Below are positions 40,266-48,469 of a DNA stretch of 64,000 nt, one piece after another. The stretch is from Caulobacter hibisci (GTDB taxonomy: Bacteria > Pseudomonadota > Alphaproteobacteria > Caulobacterales > Caulobacteraceae), in NCBI RefSeq assembly GCF_016135805.1, contig NZ_JADWOX010000004.1:1-64000 (forward strand), given 5' to 3'. The notes below the pieces were generated by a model. The model was not told the DNA's origin. It worked only from the letters and a program-made list of their open reading frames with translations, and did no database searches. A program made the position numbers and the translations under genes. Numbering within the stretch: position 1 is the first letter of the stretch; each line of letters starts with the position of its first letter.

Positions 40266-40651
40266 TGTCCATCCTCGCCCCCATCTCCGCCGGCGAGCTC
40301 GTCGACAAGATCACCATCCTGCGGGTCAAGGCCGCCCGGATCGGCGATGCGGCCAAGGAGGCCAATGTCCGCAAGGAGCTGGCCCTGCTGGAGGGAATCG
40401 CGACCGAAAAGCTGACGCCCAGCGCCGAGCTGGACCGGCTGACCGCCGAACTTACCGAAATCAACGCCGCCCTCTGGGACATCGAGGACGGCAAGCGGGC
40501 CTGCGAGCGCCGCCAGGACTTCGGCTCGGAGTTCGTCGAACTGGCGCGCCGCGTCTACAAGGACAACGACAAGCGCGCCGCCGTGAAGCGCCAGATCAAC
40601 GCCCTGACGGGGTCGGAGATCGTCGAGGAAAAGAGTTACAAGCCCTACTGA
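40265..40651 (+). CDS. DUF6165 family protein
   Basis: A 128-residue, mainly helical, soluble protein. It begins MSILAPISAGELVDKITILR and has IEDGKRACERRQDFGSEFVE and a C-terminal RQINALTGSEIVEEKSY, all seen in DUF6165 proteins. Its function is unknown, but members tend to sit next to GT9 glycosyltransferase genes, and here it overlaps the GT9 stop by one base, so a role with that enzyme is likely. Confidence 0.88.
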   Translation: MSILAPISAGELVDKITILRVKAARIGDAAKEANVRKELALLEGIATEKLTPSAELDRLTAELTEINAALWDIEDGKRACERRQDFGSEFVELARRVYKDNDKRAAVKRQINALTGSEIVEEKSYKPY

Positions 40652-40696
40652 TTGATCTGCGAAATCATAGCCTTACGCGGGCTATCTGAGCGTTTT

Positions 40697-40730
40697 CGAA
40701 GGGCGGCCGGAGCGATCCGGTCGCCCTTCG
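40697..40730. repeat. hairpin downstream of the DUF6165 gene
   Basis: A long stem (CGAAGGGCG with CGCCCTTCG, continued inside by CCGGA/TCCGG) closes over a GCGA loop. No T-run follows on the plus strand. It may end the GT9-DUF6165 transcript. The rest of the gap to 40919 holds the putative operator below. Confidence 0.45.
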
Positions 40731-40825
40731 TCATGTCGAAGCCTAGCGTTTTCCTGCAAATCCCACATCGAACCGCGTTCGCTCGGCAACCTGGCGAAAT
40801 CCGAAGCCAATGGCTCGCCGTTGAT

Positions 40826-40843
40826 ATGACACCGGTTACCGCT
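40826..40843. promoter_or_regulatory. possible LacI-family operator upstream of the TonB receptor
   Basis: ATGACACCGGTTACCGCT is an imperfect inverted repeat centred on ACCGGT, similar in style to operators of LacI-type sugar regulators in Caulobacter. It lies 77 bases before the receptor start. No LacI gene is in the window. Confidence 0.35.
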
Positions 40844-40919
40844 GCTGGCGGCGACCGGAGGGCGGCGCGGAGCACACGGGCCCCCTCTCGAAGGAAACGA
40901 CAGGGAGGGGGAGGCTTCC

Positions 40920-43900
40920 ATGCTTCACACGACATTCGAACGTCGCGCCGCGGCGCGCCTGTGCGCGGCCGCGTCGGTGCTGGCCTTGAGCGCCGGAGCG
41001 GCTCACGCGCAGGAGACGGCCAAGGCTTCGGGCGGCCAGACCGTCGAGACCAACGCCGTCGAAGAGGTGGTCGTCACCGGCTACCGTGCGGCCTTGCAGA
41101 GCGCCATCAGCGTCAAGCGCAACGCCAATGTGATGGTCGACGCCATCAACGCCGAGGACATCGCCGACTTCCCGGATGCCAACCTGGCGGAATCCCTCCA
41201 GCGCCTGCCCGGCGTCTCGATCGACCGCGAGAACGGGGAAGGGCGCACCATCACCGTTCGCGGTCTGGGCAGCGACTTCACCCGCGTGCGGCTGAACGGG
41301 CTGGAGGCCCTGTCGACGGCGGCGGCTACAGACTCGGGCGCCAGCCCCAACCGCTCGCGCGGCTTCGACTTCAACACCTTCGCCTCCGAGCTTTTCAACT
41401 CGCTGAAGGTCCAGAAGACCGCCTCGGCCGAGACCGACGAGGGCTCGCTGGGCGCGACGGTCGATCTCCAGACGGGCCGACCGTTCGACTTCAAGGGCCG
41501 GTGCCTGGCCCTGTCGGTGCAGGATTCCTACTACGAGAACGGCGGCAATCACGTACCGCGCATCGCCGGCCTGGTCTCCGACCGCTGGAACGACACCAAG
41601 ATCGGCGACCTCGGGGCGCTGTTCTCGCTGGCGTACAATTCGCGCAAGCAGACCATCGACAGCTATCAGCGCCAGGCCGGCCAGAGCGACCTGCTGTACC
41701 GCAACGCCACCCACACCGGCGCGACGACGGCGGCCACGGGCTTCGCCACGGTGGCGGAGGGCTCCAGCGCCGACGCCCTGGCCCAGATGAACGACCTGAC
41801 GGTGATCCCGGCCCTGGCGACCCTGAACCATGCCGAGCTGCAGCAGGAACGCATCGGGGCCACGGCGTCGTTCCAGTGGCGGCCGACCCCGAAGACCACG
41901 GTGACCACCGATCTGGTCTATTCGCGGCTGTGGCAGGACCAGACCAACTACCAGCTTCAGACCGTCGGCCTGAACCGCAACAACACCAAGACGGTGACCT
42001 CGGGCGGCAAGACCTATTCGACCTACAACGCCTCGACGGCGGCGGCGGGCGTGCAACGCCAGATCCTGCCGTACTGCACCAGCCAGACGGCGACGGCCTA
42101 TCGCGACGCCATCGACTGCGGGACCGACCTGAACGGGACCTCGCTCGTGTCGGGCGCGAGCTACAGCTACAATCCCAACAACCTCGAGCCCTACGACTAC
42201 TATTACAAGTACGGCTACAACGGGCCGACGGGGACGGCGGGCGTGCTGGGCGCGATCCAGGCCCTGGTCGGCCGGCCGGCGACCCAGGTGCTGGAAGCCC
42301 ACGTCAACGACGCCAACCAGGCCGACTATCTGGTCATGGACAATGTCGACGTCCGCTCGGCCGCCGATGAGAGCTACTACACCACCACCTTCCAGCAGGC
42401 CTCGTTCAACCTCGCCCACGAGTTCACCGACCGCTTCACCCTGAACGCCACCTATGGCCTGTCGCGCTCGCGCACCCAGAACACCGGCCTGCTGGTCGAG
42501 TTCAACCACATGGACGCCGACGGGGTGGTCTATGACGAGCGTGGCGGCGGTTCGATGCCGATCCTGAAGTTCGGTTTCAACGTGGCCGACCCGACCCAGT
42601 GGGACACCGTCAAGGGCTTCTCGGCCCTGCGCCACTACGAGCGCTATGTCGACAACCGCTACCAGACCGCCAAGGTCGACCTGAAGTACGAGTTCGACGA
42701 CGACCTGGTCTGGCGCGGCGGCGTCAGCCGGCGGATCTACGACTTCGCCACCGCCCAATACCAGCGCCTGTCGACCGAGACCCTCAATCCGACCCTGCTG
42801 GAGGCCGGGACCTCGACGGCGGCGATGAGCAAGCTGGTGGAGTGGGGCGCGGGTCTCGACGTCTCGGCCGGCACGCCGACCAGCTTCATCGTGCCCGACA
42901 TCGACAAGTTCCGCAGCCTGTTCGGCTTCGACTGCAACTGCGTCAACAAGTGGGGCGACTGGCGCCTGTCGTCGAAGTCCAACCCCGGCAACGCCTATGC
43001 GGTGACCGAGACCGACACCAGCGTCTACAACCAGTTCGACTTCCGCAGCGGCCTGTTCGACCGCACCCTGCGCGGCAACGTCGGGGTGCGCTACGCCCTG
43101 ACCGAGGTGGAGTCGAACGGCTATTCGACCTCGGCCCGGGCGTTGACGGCGACCAACCAGTACCACGACCTCCTGCCGTCTCTGAACCTGGCCTATGAGG
43201 TCAGGGACGGCATGCTGGTGCGCTTCGGCGCGGCCAAGGTGATGGCGCGGCCGCAGTTGGCCAATCTGTCGCCGGGCATCTCGTCGCTGAGCACCTCGCT
43301 GCCGTCCGGCTCGGCGCCGTCGGTCACCCTGGGCAATCCGGACCTCAAGCCGTTCCGGGCCACCAACTACGACCTGTCGTTCGAGTGGTACTTCGCGCCG
43401 GGCGCGCTGTTCTCGGCGGCGATCTTCACCAAGGAGATCGCCAGCTTCCCGCAGAACATCACCCGCTCGGGTCCGCTCAGCGCCGTGCTCGACAGCACCA
43501 GCCTGGCGGCGGTGAAGGACGCCCTCACCAACGCCGCCCTGCTGGCCTATATCGCCGCCGACGGCGACTGGACCATCCGCCAGTATGTCGATGCGCCCGG
43601 CGGCCGGATCTTGGGCGTCGAGTTCAGCTACCAGCAGAACCTGACCTTCCTGCCCGCGCCGTTCGACAAGCTGGGCGTCCAGGCCAACTACACCCACCTG
43701 GAATCCAAGCTCGGCTACATCCTCAACCCCGACAAGGCCGACGGCATCGTCGAGGGGCCGTGGCTGGGCGCTTCGCCCGACGCGGTGAACTTCACGGTCT
43801 ATTACGACGCCGACAAGTGGACGGCCCGCCTGTCGAGCGCCTATCGCGCGGCCTACTACACGACCTATCCGCTGGCCTCGGGCACCTGCGCGCCGGGCGA

Positions 43901-44123
43901 CTGCTCCTCGCCCTACGTCAACGACTTCGGCGGCTCCAACGCCACCTTCAACCTCGACGGCTCGGCGACCTACACGGTCAACAAGTTCATCACCCTCAAT
44001 GTCGAGGCGCTGAACCTGACTAACCAGAAGACCGAGCGCTGGGCCTATGACGCCAACCACCTGGTCACCAACTATGGCTCGACCGGGCGCAGCGTCTCGG
44101 TGGGGTTCAGGCTGAAGTACTGA
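40920..44123 (+). CDS. TonB-dependent outer-membrane receptor
   Basis: A 1067-residue receptor that imports a large ligand across the outer membrane using TonB energy. A signal peptide ends AHAQ (about residue 30), the TonB box region is EEVVVTGYRAALQSAI (about 49-64), and the plug domain includes PDANLAESLQRLPGVSIDRE and RGLGSDFTRVRLNGL. A 22-strand barrel follows and ends GRSVSVGFRLKY with the terminal aromatic. The NGxxG-rich, long form belongs to the group used for sugars or complex glycans in Caulobacterales. The ligand is unknown. Confidence 0.95.
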   Translation: MLHTTFERRAAARLCAAASVLALSAGAAHAQETAKASGGQTVETNAVEEVVVTGYRAALQSAISVKRNANVMVDAINAEDIADFPDANLAESLQRLPGVSIDRENGEGRTITVRGLGSDFTRVRLNGLEALSTAAATDSGASPNRSRGFDFNTFASELFNSLKVQKTASAETDEGSLGATVDLQTGRPFDFKGRCLALSVQDSYYENGGNHVPRIAGLVSDRWNDTKIGDLGALFSLAYNSRKQTIDSYQRQAGQSDLLYRNATHTGATTAATGFATVAEGSSADALAQMNDLTVIPALATLNHAELQQERIGATASFQWRPTPKTTVTTDLVYSRLWQDQTNYQLQTVGLNRNNTKTVTSGGKTYSTYNASTAAAGVQRQILPYCTSQTATAYRDAIDCGTDLNGTSLVSGASYSYNPNNLEPYDYYYKYGYNGPTGTAGVLGAIQALVGRPATQVLEAHVNDANQADYLVMDNVDVRSAADESYYTTTFQQASFNLAHEFTDRFTLNATYGLSRSRTQNTGLLVEFNHMDADGVVYDERGGGSMPILKFGFNVADPTQWDTVKGFSALRHYERYVDNRYQTAKVDLKYEFDDDLVWRGGVSRRIYDFATAQYQRLSTETLNPTLLEAGTSTAAMSKLVEWGAGLDVSAGTPTSFIVPDIDKFRSLFGFDCNCVNKWGDWRLSSKSNPGNAYAVTETDTSVYNQFDFRSGLFDRTLRGNVGVRYALTEVESNGYSTSARALTATNQYHDLLPSLNLAYEVRDGMLVRFGAAKVMARPQLANLSPGISSLSTSLPSGSAPSVTLGNPDLKPFRATNYDLSFEWYFAPGALFSAAIFTKEIASFPQNITRSGPLSAVLDSTSLAAVKDALTNAALLAYIAADGDWTIRQYVDAPGGRILGVEFSYQQNLTFLPAPFDKLGVQANYTHLESKLGYILNPDKADGIVEGPWLGASPDAVNFTVYYDADKWTARLSSAYRAAYYTTYPLASGTCAPGDCSSPYVNDFGGSNATFNLDGSATYTVNKFITLNVEALNLTNQKTERWAYDANHLVTNYGSTGRSVSVGFRLKY

Positions 44124-44144
44124 GGGCGGCTACCCCACCTTGAA

Positions 44145-44233
44145 GTCATCGCCCGACTTGTTCGGGCGACCCAAGCGGCCTGTCGGGGTGCGGTGGCTTC
44201 AGCTTGGGTCGCCCGCATGAAGCGGGCGATGAC
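44145..44233. repeat. GTCATCGCCCG palindromic repeat, copy 2
   Basis: Same design as 18416-18505: GTCATCGCCCG-loop-CGGGCGACCCAAG on the left and CTTGGGTCGCCCG-loop-CGGGCGATGAC on the right. The outer arms are nearly identical to copy 1, whereas the central bases differ. It lies between the convergent ends of the TonB receptor and the enoyl-CoA hydratase gene. Confidence 0.85.
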
Positions 44234-44254
44234 CTCTAAAAAAGAGTGGCCGCA

Positions 44255-45058
44255 TCACCGGCCCTTGAAGGCTGCCGGGCGCTTTTGCAGGAAGGCGCTG
44301 ACGCCTTCGATGAAGTCCTCGGTCTTGCCGGCGGCGCGCTGGGCCTGGCGTTCGGCGTGGAGCTGGCCGATCCAGTCGGCCTCGAGACTATCCCACACAA
44401 GCCGCCGGATCGCGCCCAGCGAGGCGGGGCCCTCGGCCAGGGTGCGGGCCAGCTCCAGGGCGGTTGGCATCAGCTCGGCGTCGGGAACGCAGCGGTTGAC
44501 CAGGCCCCAGTCGAGGGCCTTGGCGGCCGGGATCTTGTCGCCCAGCAACATCATCTCCATGGCCCGGGCCTTGCCCACCAGGCGCGGCAGCAGCCAGGTC
44601 GAGCCGCCGTCGGGCACCAGGCCGATGCGGCGGAAGGCCTGCAGGAAATAGGCGCTCTCGCCGGCCACCACGATGTCGCCCAGCAGGGCCAGGGAGCAGC
44701 CGATGCCGGCGGCCGGGCCGTTGACGGCGGTGACGATCGGCAGCGGGAAATCGCGCAGCAGCGTGACCAGCGGATTGTAGACGCTCTCCAGCGCCGCCCC
44801 GGCGTCGGGCTTGCCGTCGGGGTCCATCGGCCGGCCGGCGGTGGCGCCCGCCGACAGGTTGGCGCCCGAGCAGAAGCCGCGGCCTTCACCGGTCAGCACC
44901 ACGGCGCGGGCCTCGACCTGGCCTGCCGCAACGACGCTGAAGGCATGGGTCAGTTCACGGGCGACCTCGGGGCTGGCGGCGTTCAGCGAGGCGGGATCGG
45001 AAAGGGTGATGACGGCCACGCCGCCTTCGGTTTCCAGCTGGATCTTCTCGTAGGCCAT
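44255..45058 (-). CDS. enoyl-CoA hydratase/isomerase family protein
   Basis: A 267-residue crotonase-fold enzyme. GVAVITLSDPASLNAAS near residue 12, GEGRGFCSGANLSAG (oxyanion hole, about 58-72) and NGPAAGIGCSLALLGDIVVA near 111 are typical; a Gly-Gly-Ser-Thr segment (VPDGGSTWLLPRLVG) holds the second catalytic position as in PaaG-like isomerases, where Glu is replaced. Likely acts in phenylacetate or fatty-acid breakdown. The ATG at 45058 has GGAGG eight bases upstream; a longer frame from 45181 is unlikely. Confidence 0.9.
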   Translation of the reverse strand: MAYEKIQLETEGGVAVITLSDPASLNAASPEVARELTHAFSVVAAGQVEARAVVLTGEGRGFCSGANLSAGATAGRPMDPDGKPDAGAALESVYNPLVTLLRDFPLPIVTAVNGPAAGIGCSLALLGDIVVAGESAYFLQAFRRIGLVPDGGSTWLLPRLVGKARAMEMMLLGDKIPAAKALDWGLVNRCVPDAELMPTALELARTLAEGPASLGAIRRLVWDSLEADWIGQLHAERQAQRAAGKTEDFIEGVSAFLQKRPAAFKGR

Positions 45059-45130
45059 CACATCCTCCGGGCGTCTTTTCGCGCCTGGAAGCCAGCTAGG
45101 CGCGCCTGTCCCTGGGGAACGCAAGGTGGA

Positions 45131-45176
45131 TCGCGCAAAAGAAAGGAGCCCGCCGATCGTGAGATCGACGGGCTCC
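45131..45176 (-). terminator. terminator downstream of the diguanylate cyclase gene
   Basis: A long stem GGAGCCCG-CGATC / GATCG-CGGGCTCC (45145-45176) with a short loop is followed on the minus strand by TTTCTTTTG. It lies 35 bases past the stop of the cyclase gene. Confidence 0.8.
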
Positions 45177-45210
45177 GGCACGCGGTTCTCTGGAGAAGAA
45201 CGCGTATCTC

Positions 45211-46272
45211 TTAGGCCGCGTTGGCCGATTCCGGTTGGGTGTCGGCGGCGGTGACGCGGTTGCGGCCGCCGCGCTTGGAGGCGTAGAGGGCCTTGTCGGC
45301 ACGTTCCATGACCGAATGGGCGGTCTCGCCCTTGCGGCGCTCGGCGAAGCCCGACGACAGGGTGATGGCGCCCAGGTCCTCGTTGGTCGAGCGGCGCTTG
45401 AGCATGCGCGAGGAGACCTCGACGCGGATCTCTTCGAGCGTGGCGTTGACGATGCTGGCGGCTTCGCCCGGGAAGATCATCGCGAATTCCTCGCCGCCGT
45501 AGCGGGCGGCGAAGCGGGGCAGGGCGGCGACGCGGCCGATGACGCTGGCGACGTAGCGGATGACCTGGTCGCCGGTCTGGTGACCCCAGGTGTCGTTGAA
45601 GCCCTTGAAGTGGTCGATGTCGAGCACCGCCAGGCAGATGGCCGAGCCGTGCTCGTCGGCCTCGGCGCAGGCGCGCTCCAGCTCTTCGTCGAAGGCCTTG
45701 CGGTTGGCCAGGTTGGTCAGGCCGTCGGTGGTGGCGTCGCGGCGCACCTGCTCGAGGTGTTCGCGCAGGCGGTCGACCTCGGCGGTGGACTCGGCCAGGC
45801 GGGTTTCCAGCGCCTTGTTTTCCTTGGCCACCCGGCGGGTGGCGTCGGTCAGGCTGGTGACCACGGCCTTGATGCTCTCGACGCCCGTCGGGCCGTCGAG
45901 GTCCTTGGACACGCCGGCCAGGGTCTTGCCGAAGGCGGCGTTGGTCTTCTGGGCGTTCTGGATGGCCTTCGAAACCGATTCCAGCTCCTTGGAGAGCAGG
46001 TCGCCGGCGTCGCGGATCTGTTCGTTGAGGCGCGCCTTGGGCAGGTAGGCGGCGGCCAGCTCTTCGCTCAGCATCTCGGTGATGGGTTCGCCCATCGAGA
46101 TGAGGCGCATGATTTCGCGCGCCAGGGCGCCTTCCGGATCGGCCACATAGTGGGTCCAGAGCTCGAAGTTCAGCGCGGTCGGCCAGATCTGGTGGCGTTC
46201 CATCAGGTCCAGGGCCCGACGGGCGATCTTGTAGGCTTCAGGGCCGCGCAGCGTGGTCTCGACGTCCGACAT
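45211..46272 (-). CDS. dgcB: diguanylate cyclase (DgcB-like)
   Basis: A 353-residue cyclic-di-GMP synthase. The N-terminal 190 residues are helical, with a coiled coil (KENKALETRLAESTAEVDRL), and the C-terminal GGDEF domain has GGEEF at 259-263 (ARYGGEEFAMIFPGE) and DIDHFKGFNDTWGHQTGD. The RxxD inhibitory site normally just before the motif is absent (the segment reads AALPRFAARYGGEEF), so product inhibition is not expected. In Caulobacter crescentus, DgcB drives surface attachment and stalk-pole development. Symbol from architecture and neighbourhood. Confidence 0.88.
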   Translation of the reverse strand: MSDVETTLRGPEAYKIARRALDLMERHQIWPTALNFELWTHYVADPEGALAREIMRLISMGEPITEMLSEELAAAYLPKARLNEQIRDAGDLLSKELESVSKAIQNAQKTNAAFGKTLAGVSKDLDGPTGVESIKAVVTSLTDATRRVAKENKALETRLAESTAEVDRLREHLEQVRRDATTDGLTNLANRKAFDEELERACAEADEHGSAICLAVLDIDHFKGFNDTWGHQTGDQVIRYVASVIGRVAALPRFAARYGGEEFAMIFPGEAASIVNATLEEIRVEVSSRMLKRRSTNEDLGAITLSSGFAERRKGETAHSVMERADKALYASKRGGRNRVTAADTQPESANAA

Positions 46273-46452
46273 CTTTCATTCCCCCGTTCGGTTCCGGTTC
46301 GCCCGGCGCCGATCGCTTGCGGGGAAAGCATAAGCTCAAGAGTTCAAACGAGCGGTTAAGGCCAGGGAAGGTCGCTTGCGCCCGTCACAACTTCAAAGCA
46401 TCCTGAACATTGATAAGATGAGCCGACTGGCCGTTTTCGGGAGAGACGCCGC

Positions 46453-47910
46453 ATGAACGCCCCCGCCAATATCGGTCCGGAAGCCGTCAAGGCCGGTCTG
46501 GAAACCCTGCTGCAGAGGCAAAAGGCCGCACATCTGCGCGACGGCGCGCCCCTGGCCGGGCGGCGCATTGAATGGCTCGACCGCTGCATCGGCTTGCTGG
46601 TCGATCACCAGGACGACATCGCCAAGGCGGTCAGCGACGATTTCGGCGTGCGCTCCAAGGACGCCACGGCCCTGACCGACGTGGCCGGCTCGATCGGGCC
46701 GTTGAAATTCGCCCGCGACCATCTGCGCCAGTGGATGAAGACCGAGAAGCGCCGCACGACGCCGGCCCTGCTGGGCGTGTTCGGAGCCAAGGCCGAGGTG
46801 CGCTGGCAGCCCAAGGGCGTGGTCGGGATCATCAGCCCCTGGAACTTCCCTATCAACCTGACCTTCGCGCCGCTGGCCGGCGTGCTGTCGGCCGGCAACC
46901 GGGCGCTGATCAAGCCGTCGGAGTTCACCCCGGCGACGTCCGAGCTGATGAAGGCGATGTTCGCCAAAGTGTTCGACGAGGAAGAGATCGCCGTCGTCAC
47001 CGGCGGTCCCGAGATCGGCCAGGCCTTCTCGGGATTGGCCTTCGACCACCTGCTGTTCACCGGCGCGACCTCGGTGGCGCGCCACGTGATGCGGGCGGCG
47101 GCCGAGAACCTGGTGCCGGTGACCCTGGAGCTGGGCGGCAAGAGCCCGGTGATCCTGTCGCGCGGCGCCGACCTCGACACCGCCGCGGCCCGGGTGATGG
47201 CCGGCAAGACGCTGAACGCGGGCCAGATCTGCCTGGCGCCCGACTATGTGCTGGCCCCGGCCGAGGACGTCGATCGCTTCGTCGAGGCCGCCAAGGCCGC
47301 GGTCGCCAGGAGCTTCCCGACCCTGAAGGACAATCCCGACTACACCGCCCTGGTGGCCCAGCGGCACTACGACCGGGTGAAGGGCTATGTCGACGACGCG
47401 GCGGCCAAGGGCGCCAAGGTGGTCGAGCTCAATCCGGCCGGCGAGGACTTCGCCCAGCAGGAACACCGCAAGATCCCGCCGACCCTGATCCTGGAGCCCA
47501 CCGACGAGATGACGGTGATGCAGGACGAGATCTTCGGTCCGCTGCTGCCGGTCAAGGGCTACAGCCGCATCGAGGAGGCGATCGCCTACGTCAACGCCCA
47601 CGCCCGGCCGCTGGCCCTCTACTGGTTCGGGACCGACGAGGCCGAGCGCGAAACGGTGCTGAACGGCACCACCAGCGGCGGGGTTACGGTCAATGACGTG
47701 ATCTTCCACGTCGCCCAGGAAGACCTGCCGTTCGGCGGCGTCGGCCCGGCCGGCACGGGCGCCTATCACGGTCACGACGGCTTCCGCGAATTCAGCCACC
47801 GCAAGGCGGTGTTCCACCAGCTGAAGAAGGACATCGGCCCGATGCTGGCCCTGCGTCCGCCTTATGGCGGGGCGATCCGGAAGTATCTGGCGGGCCAGAT
47901 CAAGCGCTGA
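46453..47910 (+). CDS. coniferyl aldehyde dehydrogenase
   Basis: A 485-residue NAD(P)-dependent aldehyde dehydrogenase. The catalytic Glu is in LELGGKSPVIL (residue 226) and the Cys in GQICLAPDYV (residue 260). The cofactor site has GVVGIISPWNFPINLTF, and SGGVTVNDVIFHVAQEDLPFGGVG follows. The lack of Gly after the catalytic Cys and the C-terminal hydrophobic tail match coniferyl aldehyde dehydrogenases, which oxidise lignin-derived aldehydes to ferulate. The start at 46453 (MNAPANIGPEA) has GGGAGAG upstream. Confidence 0.92.
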   Translation: MNAPANIGPEAVKAGLETLLQRQKAAHLRDGAPLAGRRIEWLDRCIGLLVDHQDDIAKAVSDDFGVRSKDATALTDVAGSIGPLKFARDHLRQWMKTEKRRTTPALLGVFGAKAEVRWQPKGVVGIISPWNFPINLTFAPLAGVLSAGNRALIKPSEFTPATSELMKAMFAKVFDEEEIAVVTGGPEIGQAFSGLAFDHLLFTGATSVARHVMRAAAENLVPVTLELGGKSPVILSRGADLDTAAARVMAGKTLNAGQICLAPDYVLAPAEDVDRFVEAAKAAVARSFPTLKDNPDYTALVAQRHYDRVKGYVDDAAAKGAKVVELNPAGEDFAQQEHRKIPPTLILEPTDEMTVMQDEIFGPLLPVKGYSRIEEAIAYVNAHARPLALYWFGTDEAERETVLNGTTSGGVTVNDVIFHVAQEDLPFGGVGPAGTGAYHGHDGFREFSHRKAVFHQLKKDIGPMLALRPPYGGAIRKYLAGQIKR

Positions 47911-47917
47911 CGTAAAT

Positions 47918-48080
47918 CCTTCTCCCCTTGCGGGAGAAGGTGTCATCCGAAGGATGACGGATGAGGGGTCTCTCAGAACTTTGACGCCACGCCCAGACTG
48001 ACCGCTGTCGCAGCGGGCACGTCTTTCGACCCCTCACCCGACCCGCTTCGCAGGCCACCCTCTCCCGCAAGGGGAGAGGG
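47918..48080. repeat. long palindromic intergenic repeat after the aldehyde dehydrogenase gene
   Basis: Left hairpin CCTTCTCCCCTTGCGGGAGAAGG and right hairpin CCCTCTCCCGCAAGGGGAGAGGG are inverted. The left inner hairpin is GTCATCC-GAA-GGATGAC and the right one CCCGCTTCGCAGG-like. GATGAGGGGTCTCTCAGA is shared, inverted, with the element at 10231-10392. It ends 12 bases before the convergent cytochrome oxidase subunit gene. Confidence 0.85.
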
Positions 48081-48092
48081 ACGCCTCTAGTC

Positions 48093-48365
48093 TCAACGCC
48101 CCTCGGTCCAGAGATCCAGCGGCTGGCGCACCTCGTGCCGGATCACCGCGTAGTAGCCGGCCACGGCCAGCAGCACGCCGACCACGGCGCCGCCCAGGAA
48201 CCCCGCCGGCGTGGCGAACCACAGGATCAGGGTGGTCAGCGCCACCGCCAGGCCGACGATCGCCCAGCGGATCAGGATGCTGAAGCCGTGATAGGTGCGC
48301 TCATGGCTGAGCAGGTCGGGATCGGACTGCGACGGTGAAAATCGGCACGGCGTTAAGTCGGCCAT
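48093..48365 (-). CDS. aa3-type cytochrome c oxidase subunit IV-like membrane protein
   Basis: A 90-residue membrane protein. SHERTYHGFSILIRWAIVGL near residue 20 resembles the HE-TY-GF motif of bacterial aa3 oxidase subunit IV, followed by the helix VALTTLILWFA and a second helix GFLGGAVVGVLLAVAGYYAV. The usual subunit IV is about 50-70 residues with one helix; this one has two. I start at the ATG 48365 (MADLTPCRFS), with a GGAGGAACC stretch upstream; the longer frame lacks support. Confidence 0.75.
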   Translation of the reverse strand: MADLTPCRFSPSQSDPDLLSHERTYHGFSILIRWAIVGLAVALTTLILWFATPAGFLGGAVVGVLLAVAGYYAVIRHEVRQPLDLWTEGR

Positions 48366-48408
48366 GGCGGTTCCTCCAGGGGAAGTCGCGCGGAGCCGTG
48401 GGCGGGCA

Positions 48409-48443
48409 AAAGAAAAGCCGGCGGCTCCGTGGAGCACGCCGGC
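48409..48443 (-). terminator. terminator of the RNA helicase gene
   Basis: GCCGGCG (48417-48423) pairs with CGCCGGC (48437-48443), with an inner GCTCC/GGAGC pairing. On the minus strand the stem is followed by TTTTCTTTTG. It starts 27 bases past the helicase stop. Confidence 0.85.
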
Positions 48444-48469
48444 CATTCTACGCCTCAAAGAGCGATCCG

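Noticed and set aside
40836..44060. 1074-codon minus-strand frame opposite the TonB receptor
   Set aside because: Gly/Arg/Val-rich shadow of the receptor; the receptor has signal peptide, plug and terminal aromatic.
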